Positions 1-7,592 of a stretch of 11,744 bases of DNA are shown in pieces. Every line of letters begins with the position of its first letter. Positions within the stretch are counted from its first letter, which is position 1. The DNA comes from CAZAEL01 sp964484135 (GTDB lineage: Bacteria > Elusimicrobiota > Elusimicrobia > FEN-1173): NCBI GenBank assembly GCA_964484135.1, contig CAZAEL010000062.1:1-11744 (forward strand), written 5' to 3'. The notes beneath the pieces are model-generated. The model searched no databases. It was given only the letters and a program-made list of their open reading frames with translations, and had not been told where the DNA came from. Both the position numbers and the translations under genes were made by a program.

Positions 1-1
1 G

Positions 2-610
2 AATCCCAAAAACTGGCCGATTCTTACGCTCAATGATATAGCTGACGGAATCGTTGATGGTCCTTTCGGGTCAAATCTGAAAACAAGCGATTACATCGAA
101 GCAGGCGTTCCCGTGCTTCAGGGAAAGAACATCACAGGAAACAAATTCAAATGGTTCGACGTGCGTTACATCTCACCCAAGAAGGCAGAAGAGCTCAGCC
201 GTAGCGAAGTCCGCACTGGTGACCACCTGCTTATCAAAATTGGGTCAATCGGGTATTCAGCCATCGTTGAGAATTTGAATGGTTTCGAGTTCGCAATCAT
301 TCCGGCGAACATGGCACGAATCCGCCCCAGGAGCGCGATGATAAACAGTTCGTTTTTGCACGCCTTTCTCACCGCGCCTCAGACGACAGAGACATTTAAA
401 GCAAGAGCGTCACAGACCGCACAGCCTGCGTTGAACTTGCGTACGATCAAGGCGATTAAGATCCCCATTCCCCCGTTGTCACTTCAAAAAAAATTCGCCA
501 AGAGGGTAACGGAAATCCGCGAGTTGGGAGCCAAGCAAACCGCCAGCAAGAAGCGCCTGGACGACCTTTTTCAGTCCCTCCTCCATCGCGCTTTTAACGG
601 AGAATTATAA
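2..610 (+). CDS. hsdS: Type I restriction-modification specificity subunit (HsdS), C-terminal part, cut by window edge
   Basis: The frame is open from the first bases of the window, so the true start lies upstream; about 202 residues are visible. HsdS is the DNA-recognition subunit of type I restriction-modification complexes and directs the HsdM methylase and HsdR translocase/nuclease to a bipartite site. What is seen is one target-recognition domain, opening with the typical GPFGSNLKTSDY and the GVPVLQGKNI stretch, then the IPIPPLSLQKKFAKRV segment that starts the conserved helical spacer, and the standard C-terminal end LFQSLLHRAFNGEL. Full HsdS proteins are usually about 400 residues with two recognition domains, so this is probably the second one. 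An internal ATG at 113 falls inside the recognition domain and is not a credible start. Codon use and GC content are unlike the genes after 1,430, suggesting acquisition. hsdM and hsdR are not in the window. Family identity is confident; target sequence and activity cannot be judged. Confidence 0.93.
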   Translation, partial: NPKNWPILTLNDIADGIVDGPFGSNLKTSDYIEAGVPVLQGKNITGNKFKWFDVRYISPKKAEELSRSEVRTGDHLLIKIGSIGYSAIVENLNGFEFAIIPANMARIRPRSAMINSSFLHAFLTAPQTTETFKARASQTAQPALNLRTIKAIKIPIPPLSLQKKFAKRVTEIRELGAKQTASKKRLDDLFQSLLHRAFNGEL

Positions 611-625
611 AAACCGGAACGTGAT

Positions 626-1270
626 ATGCATGTGTATGTTGATGAATCCGGCGATCCGGGTTTAAAGGTCAAGCAAGGGTCCTCTAAATATTTCGTTGTG
701 GCCCTCGTTGTGTTTGAAGACGAGGAGATGGCGGAAAAGGCCGGTCAAAGGATTGCCCTCCTTCGCACGGAGCTTCATCTCCATCCGGCGTTCGAATTCA
801 AATTCAATAAATGCACAAAAGAATTCCGCCTCGCTTTTTTACGGGCGGTGGCCCCATACAATTTTTTCTATTATGGGATTTGCATCAACAAGGCGGGTCT
901 TTACGGAGAAGGCTTTAAGTATAAGGAACCGTTCTACAAATACGCCTCTCAGTTGGCGTTTTTAAACGCACGCGGGAGTTTGGACGCGGCCACGGTTTTT
1001 ATTGATGGTTCAGGGGACCGGACGTTCAGGCAGCAATTGGAGGCGTATTTGAAGAAGCGGATAAACCAAGAGAAAAACCTCTACATAAAGGACATCCGAA
1101 TCGTCAATTCGGCCAACAACAATCTCATTCAAATGGTGGATATGGTGGCTGGCGCAATTAATCGAAGCTTGGGCACAAAGGCGGATTCGCTGGTTTACCG
1201 GAAGGTCATTCGAGACCGGGAGATGCAGGTCCAAATCTGGCCGAAGGAAATAAAAAAGCCCAAATCCTAG
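626..1270 (+). CDS. DUF3800 family protein
   Basis: A 214-residue protein starting 15 bases after hsdS, with a weak GGAA site upstream of the ATG; probably co-transcribed with hsdS. It begins with YVDESGD (residues 4-10), the hallmark start of DUF3800. It has a second acidic motif, IDGSGDRTF (126-134), and the family's Q-x-x-D motif as QMVDMVAGAI (169-178). Spaced acidic residues (D6/E7, D127, D172) near a beta strand could form a metal site of the RNase H-like kind; this is inference, and as far as I know the family has no settled biochemical role. Members are often found beside restriction systems, phage genes and other defence genes, which fits this position. No signal peptide or membrane segment is visible. 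The length is normal for the family and all key motifs are intact, so it should be functional. Its last 19 bases would overlap the 3' end of the candidate minus-strand RNA described at 1252-1318. Confidence 0.88.
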   Translation: MHVYVDESGDPGLKVKQGSSKYFVVALVVFEDEEMAEKAGQRIALLRTELHLHPAFEFKFNKCTKEFRLAFLRAVAPYNFFYYGICINKAGLYGEGFKYKEPFYKYASQLAFLNARGSLDAATVFIDGSGDRTFRQQLEAYLKKRINQEKNLYIKDIRIVNSANNNLIQMVDMVAGAINRSLGTKADSLVYRKVIRDREMQVQIWPKEIKKPKS

Positions 1271-1318
1271 CCCGCAAGGGGCACGCGCACCATACGGTGA
1301 CAGTTCGGATTTGAGCCT
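1252..1318 (-). ncRNA. Candidate small structured RNA, about 67 nt, antisense to the 3' end of the DUF3800 gene
   Basis: Read on the minus strand, a sigma-70-like promoter is followed at the expected start (A opposite 1318) by an RNA that can fold completely. A closing stem of ten pairs joins GCTCAAATCC (1316-1307) to GGATTTGGGC (1267-1258), with one G-U wobble. Inside are two hairpins, CACC/GGTG (1299-1296 with 1291-1288) and GCCC/GGGC (1282-1279 with 1273-1270). The closing stem runs straight into six U residues (1257-1252). The same stem on the plus strand would carry a C-A mismatch and has no U-tract, so the fold favours the minus orientation. No minus-strand protein gene lies upstream that would need this terminator. 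It does not look like a tRNA. Its 3' end overlaps the last bases of the DUF3800 coding region. Function is unknown; antisense control of the neighbouring gene or a partner RNA are both possible. Deduced from pairing only. Confidence 0.42.
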
Positions 1319-1334
1319 GTGTATAGGATACACA
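1318..1334. promoter_or_regulatory. Perfect 7-bp inverted repeat over the leftward -10: probable operator
   Basis: TGTGTAT-AGG-ATACACA is a perfect palindrome with a 3-base spacer. It contains the whole -10 of the leftward promoter (1325-1330) and reaches its expected start point, the usual place for a repressor dimer to block a promoter. The regulator is not encoded nearby, so its identity is unknown. As an alternative it could form a small hairpin in a rightward transcript, but no T-tract follows on that side. Confidence 0.4.
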
Positions 1335-1353
1335 CGATTTATCGTCGTGTCAA
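1325..1353 (-). promoter_or_regulatory. Sigma-70-like promoter reading leftward
   Basis: On the minus strand TTGACA (opposite 1353-1348, a perfect -35) is followed after exactly 17 bases by TATCCT (opposite 1330-1325, four of six matches to TATAAT). The expected start is the A opposite 1318. No leftward reading frame of any quality begins downstream; what follows is the self-folding RNA candidate at 1318-1252. Confidence 0.45.
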
Positions 1354-1417
1354 GGGGTGGATGAGGGGGCGAGAGGTCGGAATATATCTTGCGAGGAAGG
1401 TAAGGATTTTTAGCCAG

Positions 1418-1428
1418 TTTGCTATAAT
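1418..1428 (+). promoter_or_regulatory. Extended -10 promoter of glnN
   Basis: TTTGCTATAAT carries a perfect TATAAT (1423-1428) preceded by the TGn extension (1420-1422). No -35 hexamer is recognisable 16-18 bases upstream, as expected for extended -10 promoters. The expected start is near 1435, giving a leader of about 134 nt before the glnN ATG. The same 11 bases recur at 10750-10760. Confidence 0.7.
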
Positions 1429-1434
1429 GCCCGG

Positions 1435-1568
1435 ACAGCCCCACCCCTCCCGCGACTGACCCAAAGTCGGTTTCACCGGACCAAGAGGAAAGACGGGCCC
1501 GCCTGAATTTTGGCGGCGCCCGGGGGACGCCGGACTTTTCCGCAAAAGCCGTCACACAAGGAGAGCTT
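1435..1568 (+). promoter_or_regulatory. Structured 5' leader of glnN
   Basis: The leader contains several stems. CGACT/AGTCG (1453-1457 with 1465-1469) and GTCGGT/ACCGGAC (1466-1471 with 1475-1481, one bulge) share bases 1466-1469 and exclude each other. GGGCCCGCC/GGCGGCGCCC (1495-1503 with 1512-1521, one bulged C) has an 8-base loop. CGGaCTTTT/AAAAGCCG (1531-1539 with 1544-1551, one bulged A) sits 6 bases before the ribosome binding site AAGGAG (1558-1563). None has a U-tract, so these are not simple terminators. I do not recognise a known glutamine or other riboswitch. A nitrogen-responsive leader is possible but is inference. Confidence 0.4.
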
Positions 1569-3683
<2,115 letters not shown>

Positions 3684-3693
3684 AGCGACAAAC

Positions 3694-3728
3694 CCGCGGC
3701 GCCCCGGACCAAGGGGAGGGCGCCGCGG
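3694..3728 (+). terminator. Strong GC hairpin just after glnN, terminator-like
   Basis: CCGCGGCGCCC (3694-3704) and GGGCGCCGCGG (3718-3728) form a perfect 11-bp stem with a 13-base loop, starting 11 bases after the glnN stop codon. No T-tract follows, so it is either a weak or factor-assisted terminator, or a 3'-end stabiliser that lets some transcription pass into the downstream operon. It is symmetrical and would work on either strand. Confidence 0.45.
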
Positions 3729-3753
3729 AACGGAAACGATGAACCATCAGGCC

Positions 3754-3806
3754 CAGGCGTGCGCTGAAACCGCCTGAGCGGCCGCCGGCGGGGGTTTCCC
3801 GCCGGC
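3754..3806 (+). repeat. Two further hairpins in the glnN-operon gap
   Basis: CAGGCG/CGCCTG (3754-3759 with 3771-3776) is a 6-bp stem. GCCGGCGGG/CCCGCCGGC (3784-3792 with 3798-3806) is a perfect 9-bp stem with loop GGTTT. The second may be another terminator-like element, but it too lacks a T-tract. No A/T-rich -10 box is visible in the gap, so the operon's promoter is either atypical or lies further upstream (read-through from glnN). Confidence 0.4.
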
Positions 3807-3819
3807 AGACGTCCCTTCG

Positions 3820-3876
3820 GCCCTTCACGAAAGCGAAGGGCGTTGAACGCGCCCTTCCGCGGAAAGCGGGCGGAAG
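3820..3876 (+). promoter_or_regulatory. Mutually exclusive stems controlling access to the operon's first ribosome binding site
   Basis: Three stems overlap in series. Stem A pairs GCCCTTC (3820-3826) with GAAGGGC (3835-3841). Stem B pairs GAAGGGCG (3835-3842) with CGCCCTTC (3850-3857). Stem C pairs CTTCCGC (3854-3860) with GCGGAAG (3870-3876). Stem C hides the putative ribosome binding site GGAAG (3872-3876), five bases before the ATG at 3882. Stem B shares bases with both A and C, so A plus C (site hidden) and B (site free) are alternative folds. All stems are perfect. This is a switch-like design; no known riboswitch class is recognised. The reading depends on ATG 3882 being the true start. 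Confidence 0.4.
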
Positions 3877-3881
3877 TCCCC

Positions 3882-5228
3882 ATGGATTGGTCCTTTTTCC
3901 TCCTGACCGGCGGGTTTTTGGCCGGTCTGTTGTCCCTCCTCGCGGCCTGGCAGCGCTGGATCGAGCGCGCCGAGCAGGCCGAGACCCTGGCTGAGCTCCG
4001 GGACGCCCGGTCCCGGGGCACCCACCGGGCCGTCGCCCAATTCCCCCACATAGACGTTTCCCTGTGCATCGGCTGCGCCAGCTGCGTGAAGGCCTGCCCC
4101 GAGGACGGCGTGCTCGGCCTGGTGGACGGCATCGCCCGCGTGGTGCACGCCTCCCGCTGTGTGGGGCACGGCCGCTGCGCCGAGGCCTGCCCGGTGGGCG
4201 CCCTGAAGGTGGGCCTGGGGGACGTTTCCCTGCGCCCGGACATCCCCGCGCTGTCGGAAGATCTGGAGACCACCGTGCCCGGCGTGTACATCGCGGGCGA
4301 GCTGGGCGGCATCGCCCTGATCCGCCACGCCCTGGAGCAGGGCGCGCGGGCCGCGGAGGCCGCGGCGGCGCGGGCCGGCGCGCGCCGGACGCCCGGCGTG
4401 AAGGACGTCTTGATCGTGGGCGCGGGGCCCGCGGGCCTGTCCGCGGCCCTGAAGGCCGTGGAGAAAGGCCTGGACCACCTGGTGCTGGACCAGGAGGACC
4501 TGGGCGGCGCCATCCGGAAGTACCCGCGCCGCAAGCTCACCCTCGTCCAGACCGCGTCCATCCCCCTGCACGGCAAATTCCCCGGCGGCGAATATAAAAA
4601 GGAAGAATTGATCCGGTTCTGGGAGGGGCTCGTCCGGCGGCACAACGTGGCCCTGAAGACGGGCGTGAAGGTCACGGGCCTGAAGCGGGAAGCGGACGCG
4701 CTGACCCTGGAGACCACCGCCGGGCCCTTCCGGGGGCGGGCCGTGGTGCTGGCCCTGGGGCGGCGGGGCACGCCCCGCAAGCTCGGCGTGCCCGGCGAGG
4801 AGGCGGAAAACGTGATGTACCAGCTCTTGGACGCTTCCACGTACACGGGCCGGAGGCTCCTGGTGGTGGGCGGCGGCGACAGCGCGGTGGAGGCGGCCAC
4901 GGGCCTGGCCAACCAGAAGGGCAACACCGTCACCCTGTCCTACCGCCAGGCCGCGTTCAGCCGGCTGAAGGCCCGCAACGAGGCCCGCATCGGGGAATAC
5001 ATGGCCGCGGGCCGGGTGCGCGTGCTGTTTTCGTCGAACGTGGTCCGGATCGAGCCCGGAGCCGTGACCCTGTCCGTGGAGGGCCCGCCGAAAGGCGAGG
5101 TCCGCCTGGAGAACGATTTCGTGTTCATCTTCGCGGGCGGGGAGCCGCCCTTTCCGCTCTTGAAGGCCATGGGCATCGGCTTCGCGGCCGACGCCCGGCC
5201 CGCGGCGGCGGCCGCGCCTTCGGCCTGA
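3882..5228 (+). CDS. Membrane-anchored ferredoxin-fused FAD/NAD(P)H oxidoreductase
   Basis: A 448-residue flavoprotein, probably the cytoplasmic electron entry point of the operon. Order: one hydrophobic helix (about 4-22) followed by positive charge, which should anchor it with the rest in the cytoplasm; a ferredoxin domain with C62-x2-C65-x2-C68-x3-C72-P and a second motif C93-x5-C99-x3-C103-P; PGVYIAGELGG (133-143); an FAD Rossmann motif GAGPAG (180-185); an NAD(P) motif GGGDSA (330-335); and a C-terminal FAGGEPPFPLLKAMGIGF. It resembles the thioredoxin-reductase/YpdA fold but has no CxxC redox disulfide, so it should pass electrons from NAD(P)H via FAD to the Fe-S clusters. The second cluster motif has His96 where a Cys is usual. 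PGVYIAGELGG looks like the FAD-closing motif normally found at the C-terminus, here placed before the Rossmann domain. The frame stays open upstream to a TTG at 3843, but the ATG with GGAAG five bases before it and the helix right after it is preferred. Confidence 0.85.
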   Translation: MDWSFFLLTGGFLAGLLSLLAAWQRWIERAEQAETLAELRDARSRGTHRAVAQFPHIDVSLCIGCASCVKACPEDGVLGLVDGIARVVHASRCVGHGRCAEACPVGALKVGLGDVSLRPDIPALSEDLETTVPGVYIAGELGGIALIRHALEQGARAAEAAAARAGARRTPGVKDVLIVGAGPAGLSAALKAVEKGLDHLVLDQEDLGGAIRKYPRRKLTLVQTASIPLHGKFPGGEYKKEELIRFWEGLVRRHNVALKTGVKVTGLKREADALTLETTAGPFRGRAVVLALGRRGTPRKLGVPGEEAENVMYQLLDASTYTGRRLLVVGGGDSAVEAATGLANQKGNTVTLSYRQAAFSRLKARNEARIGEYMAAGRVRVLFSSNVVRIEPGAVTLSVEGPPKGEVRLENDFVFIFAGGEPPFPLLKAMGIGFAADARPAAAAAPSA

Positions 5229-5232
5229 GTCC

Positions 5233-6111
5233 ATGGCGGGCAAGACGGAGTCCCTTTTTCCGCGCTTTCTTTTCTGGCTGGGCCTTTTGGCCGGCGCCGG
5301 GTTGGCGGTCTTCGCCCTGCGGGAATGGGGGTTCTACGTTTTGGCACCGGACGAGAGGCCCTTCCACGCCCACTACGCTTTTTTGCGGTCCTCCGGGCCG
5401 GCGGGGCTGGGTTTCGGCCTGGCCGGGACGGTGCTGGTGTTCCTGAACCTGGGATACCTGGCGCGGCGGCGGTTCCTGGACGCGGAATGGATGGGCTCGC
5501 TCCGCCACTGGATGGCCCTGCACGTGTTCACGGGCCTGGTGGGCGGCGGCATGGTGCTCCTGCACAGCGCCTTCGCGCCCCGGAGCGCCTTGGGGACCCT
5601 GGCGTTCTACGGCCTTTTGATCGTGGTGGTGACGGGGCTCGTCGGCCGGTACATCTACGCCCGGGTGCCCCGGTCCGTGGAGGGCCGGGAGCTCCGCCGG
5701 GAGGAGATCCGCCGGCGGCTGAACGAATGCCGCCTGGAGATGGAAACCCTGGGGCTTTCCCAGGGCCTGTTCGAGGGCCCCGACGGCGAGGATGAGGCCG
5801 CGGGCCGGTCCTTTTGGGCCGCCCTGGCCGGGCTGGTGGCGGGCGACCGGGAGGCGCGCCGGGAATACGTCCGGCTCCGGGAGACGGTGCTGGGCTCCGA
5901 GCGGCTCAAGCCCCTGGCCGCGACCCTGCTGCCCCTGGCCCGGCGCTATTGCCGTGAGAGCCAGTGGCTCCGGCGGTACAACGGCCTGCGCCGCCTCATG
6001 CGGTCCTGGCGGTTCTTCCACCGCTGGTTCGCGGTGCTCATGGTGGTGGCCGTGATCTACCACGTTTTCATCGGCGTGCGCCTGGGCGAGCTGTCCATCG
6101 GCAAAGAGTGA
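5233..6111 (+). CDS. Dihaem b-type cytochrome-like integral membrane protein
   Basis: A 292-residue protein starting 4 bases after the previous stop. Hydrophobic helices lie at about 10-29, 56-77, 94-112, 118-142 and 264-282. Helix 3 carries H97 and H111, and helix 5 carries H263 and H277: two pairs, each with 13 residues between. This is the spacing with which two helices hold two b haems, one near each membrane face, in cytochrome b-type subunits. A charged segment (about 143-258), rich in Arg near helix 4, should be cytoplasmic and may dock the flavoprotein encoded upstream. There is no CxxCH. The role inferred is to carry electrons from the cytoplasmic flavoprotein across the inner membrane to the periplasmic cytochromes encoded next, or to exchange with quinone. 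I do not recognise a named family. The last four bases (GTGA, 6108-6111) overlap the next start. Confidence 0.75.
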   Translation: MAGKTESLFPRFLFWLGLLAGAGLAVFALREWGFYVLAPDERPFHAHYAFLRSSGPAGLGFGLAGTVLVFLNLGYLARRRFLDAEWMGSLRHWMALHVFTGLVGGGMVLLHSAFAPRSALGTLAFYGLLIVVVTGLVGRYIYARVPRSVEGRELRREEIRRRLNECRLEMETLGLSQGLFEGPDGEDEAAGRSFWAALAGLVAGDREARREYVRLRETVLGSERLKPLAATLLPLARRYCRESQWLRRYNGLRRLMRSWRFFHRWFAVLMVVAVIYHVFIGVRLGELSIGKE

Positions 6112-7592
6112 TCCTCCGGAACCCCAAGGCCCCGGTCGTCTTCGGCGTCCTCGCCATCACGGCGCTGGTGAGCTTCGTGACGTTCTACCGCGCTTCGCCG
6201 GGGACGCTGGCCCGGCCCCACGACGCGGTGGCGGGCGCGTCCCTCGTGACCGACTGCCGGAAATGCCACGCGCCGGCAGGGCTGGCCGCGGGCTGCCTGG
6301 GGTGCCACGCGGAGATCCGGGAACAGCTCTCCGGCAAGAAGGGGTACCACGCTTTCCTGCTGGCGGGCAAGAAGCCCCGCTGCGCGCTCTGCCACCAGGA
6401 CCACCACGGCGCGGACTTCCCGCTGGTGAGCCGGGCGTCCTGGGAGGGGCGCGACGTGAAGGCCTTCGACCACCCGCACGTGGATTTCCGCCTGCGGGGG
6501 AAGCACGCGGGGCTGGACTGCGGCAAGTGTCACGACGGGCCCCGGCGCCCGCCCTTCTCCCTGCCGGATTTTCCGCGGCGGAGGCGGGAGAAGACCTTTT
6601 TGGGGCTCACGCAGGACTGCGCGTCGTGCCACGAGGACGCGCACGCGGGCGGGCTGTCCGGGGACTGCGCGTCCTGCCACGGACAGGACGGCTGGAAGCC
6701 TTCGGTGAATTTCAGCCACGACACGTTTTTTCCCCTCACGGGGGGGCACGCGGGCGTGGACTGCCGCAAGTGCCACCTGATCCCGGCGAAGGACGGCGGC
6801 GGGGAGCGGCCGCGGGGGTTCCCGTTCCACAAGGCGCGGGGGACGTCCTGCCGGGACTGCCACGAGAGCCCGCACCGCGCCGCCTGGACCGGGGACTGCG
6901 CGTCCTGCCACGGGGCGGACGGGCGGCCCTGGGCCGCGGCGGCGGAGAAGATGACGCCGGCCCTGCACGCGGCCGCGGGGTTCCGGCTGGCCGCGCCCCA
7001 CGACCGGGTCTCCTGCGGCAAGTGCCACGCGGGGGAAAGTTTCGCGGCGCGGTACCCGGACCCGCGGGCGCGGGGGTACGGGCGGGGCCAGGCGGAATGC
7101 CAGGGTTGCCACGCGGACGCCCACGGCGGGCAGTTCGTCAAAAAGTACCCCCGCTGCGCGTCCTGTCACCGGGCCGCGGGGTTCCGACCGGCGCGGTTCG
7201 GCCCCAAGGAGCACGCCGTGTACCCGCTGCGGGGCGGCCACGCGGCCGTGCCGTGCCAGTTTTGCCACAAGACGGAGGAGGGAAAGCCGACGCGCCTGTT
7301 CGCGGGAACGCCGCGGGATTGCGCGTCCTGCCACCGGGACGTTCACGGAGGTCAGTTTCGCCAGGAGGGGGGGACACGTTGTGAAAACTGCCACGGATCG
7401 GAAGCGTCCTGGAAGGCGCTGGTTTTCGACCACAACAAACAATCGCGCTTCAAGCTGGACGAGGCGCACGTCGGCGTGGAATGCCGCCTCTGCCACCCGA
7501 GGGCGCGGGCCGCGTCGGGGGAGTTCACGACCCGGTACAAGCCGCTCAAGAGCGGATGCGGGGACTGCCATGGCCTGGACTTCCGCCGCTGA
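6108..7592 (+). CDS. Membrane-anchored 17-haem c-type cytochrome
   Basis: A 494-residue protein with 17 CxxCH haem-binding motifs (first at C50, last at C484), about one per 29 residues, in the style of cytochrome c3/c7 multihaem proteins. The start is GTG 6108, overlapping the previous stop as GTGA; the frame is open further upstream inside the previous gene but encodes nothing plausible there. Residues 9-27 form a hydrophobic helix without a clear signal-peptidase site, so it is probably an uncleaved anchor with the haem domain in the periplasm. The haem region is built from a three-haem unit of about 55 residues: CxxCHxDxHxG, CxxCH with an aromatic and FxH after it, then GxHxxVxCxxCH. It is seen clearly at haems 5-7, 11-13 and 14-16, looser at 8-10, and as a two-haem version at 3-4. 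The extra conserved His residues suit bis-His haem ligation. It likely takes electrons from the b-type cytochrome. Confidence 0.9.
   Translation: MILRNPKAPVVFGVLAITALVSFVTFYRASPGTLARPHDAVAGASLVTDCRKCHAPAGLAAGCLGCHAEIREQLSGKKGYHAFLLAGKKPRCALCHQDHHGADFPLVSRASWEGRDVKAFDHPHVDFRLRGKHAGLDCGKCHDGPRRPPFSLPDFPRRRREKTFLGLTQDCASCHEDAHAGGLSGDCASCHGQDGWKPSVNFSHDTFFPLTGGHAGVDCRKCHLIPAKDGGGERPRGFPFHKARGTSCRDCHESPHRAAWTGDCASCHGADGRPWAAAAEKMTPALHAAAGFRLAAPHDRVSCGKCHAGESFAARYPDPRARGYGRGQAECQGCHADAHGGQFVKKYPRCASCHRAAGFRPARFGPKEHAVYPLRGGHAAVPCQFCHKTEEGKPTRLFAGTPRDCASCHRDVHGGQFRQEGGTRCENCHGSEASWKALVFDHNKQSRFKLDEAHVGVECRLCHPRARAASGEFTTRYKPLKSGCGDCHGLDFRR

Larger units (their letters stand above)
1..1300. other. 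Edge of an accessory (defence) island with lower GC than the rest
   Basis: By eye, the DNA from 1 to about 1,300 has mixed codon use, A/T-rich runs and roughly half G+C. From about 1,430 onward third codon positions are almost always G or C. The change coincides with the end of the hsdS-DUF3800 pair and the start of a housekeeping nitrogen-assimilation gene. This is best explained by acquired DNA ending between 1,270 and 1,430. No transposase, integrase, tRNA gene or direct-repeat attachment site is visible at the junction, so the mechanism is unknown. Confidence 0.6.

Noticed and set aside
1258..1316. Integron attC site (imperfect inverted repeat flanking a gene end)
   Set aside because: The ends lack the RYYYAAC/GTTRRRY core sequences, and there are no cassette-like neighbours or integrase.
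1485..1498. GAGGAAAGACGGGC resembles the conserved GAGGAAAGUCCGGGC of RNase P RNA
   Set aside because: Two bases differ in the core, fewer than 80 bases remain before the glnN ATG, and the other conserved RNase P blocks are absent.
3843..3881. TTG at 3843 as start of the flavoprotein (13 extra residues)
   Set aside because: No ribosome binding site, residues before the helix look random, and the segment is taken up by hairpins; ATG 3882 is better placed.
5964..6107. Upstream ATG (5964) as start of the 17-haem cytochrome
   Set aside because: It would place 48 Pro/Arg-rich residues before the membrane anchor and overlap the b-type cytochrome gene by almost 150 bases; GTG 6108 gives the standard GTGA overlap.
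7381..7569. Upstream ATG (7381) as start of the 18-haem cytochrome
   Set aside because: It would bury the signal peptide behind 63 unrelated residues that are an out-of-frame reading of the preceding gene.
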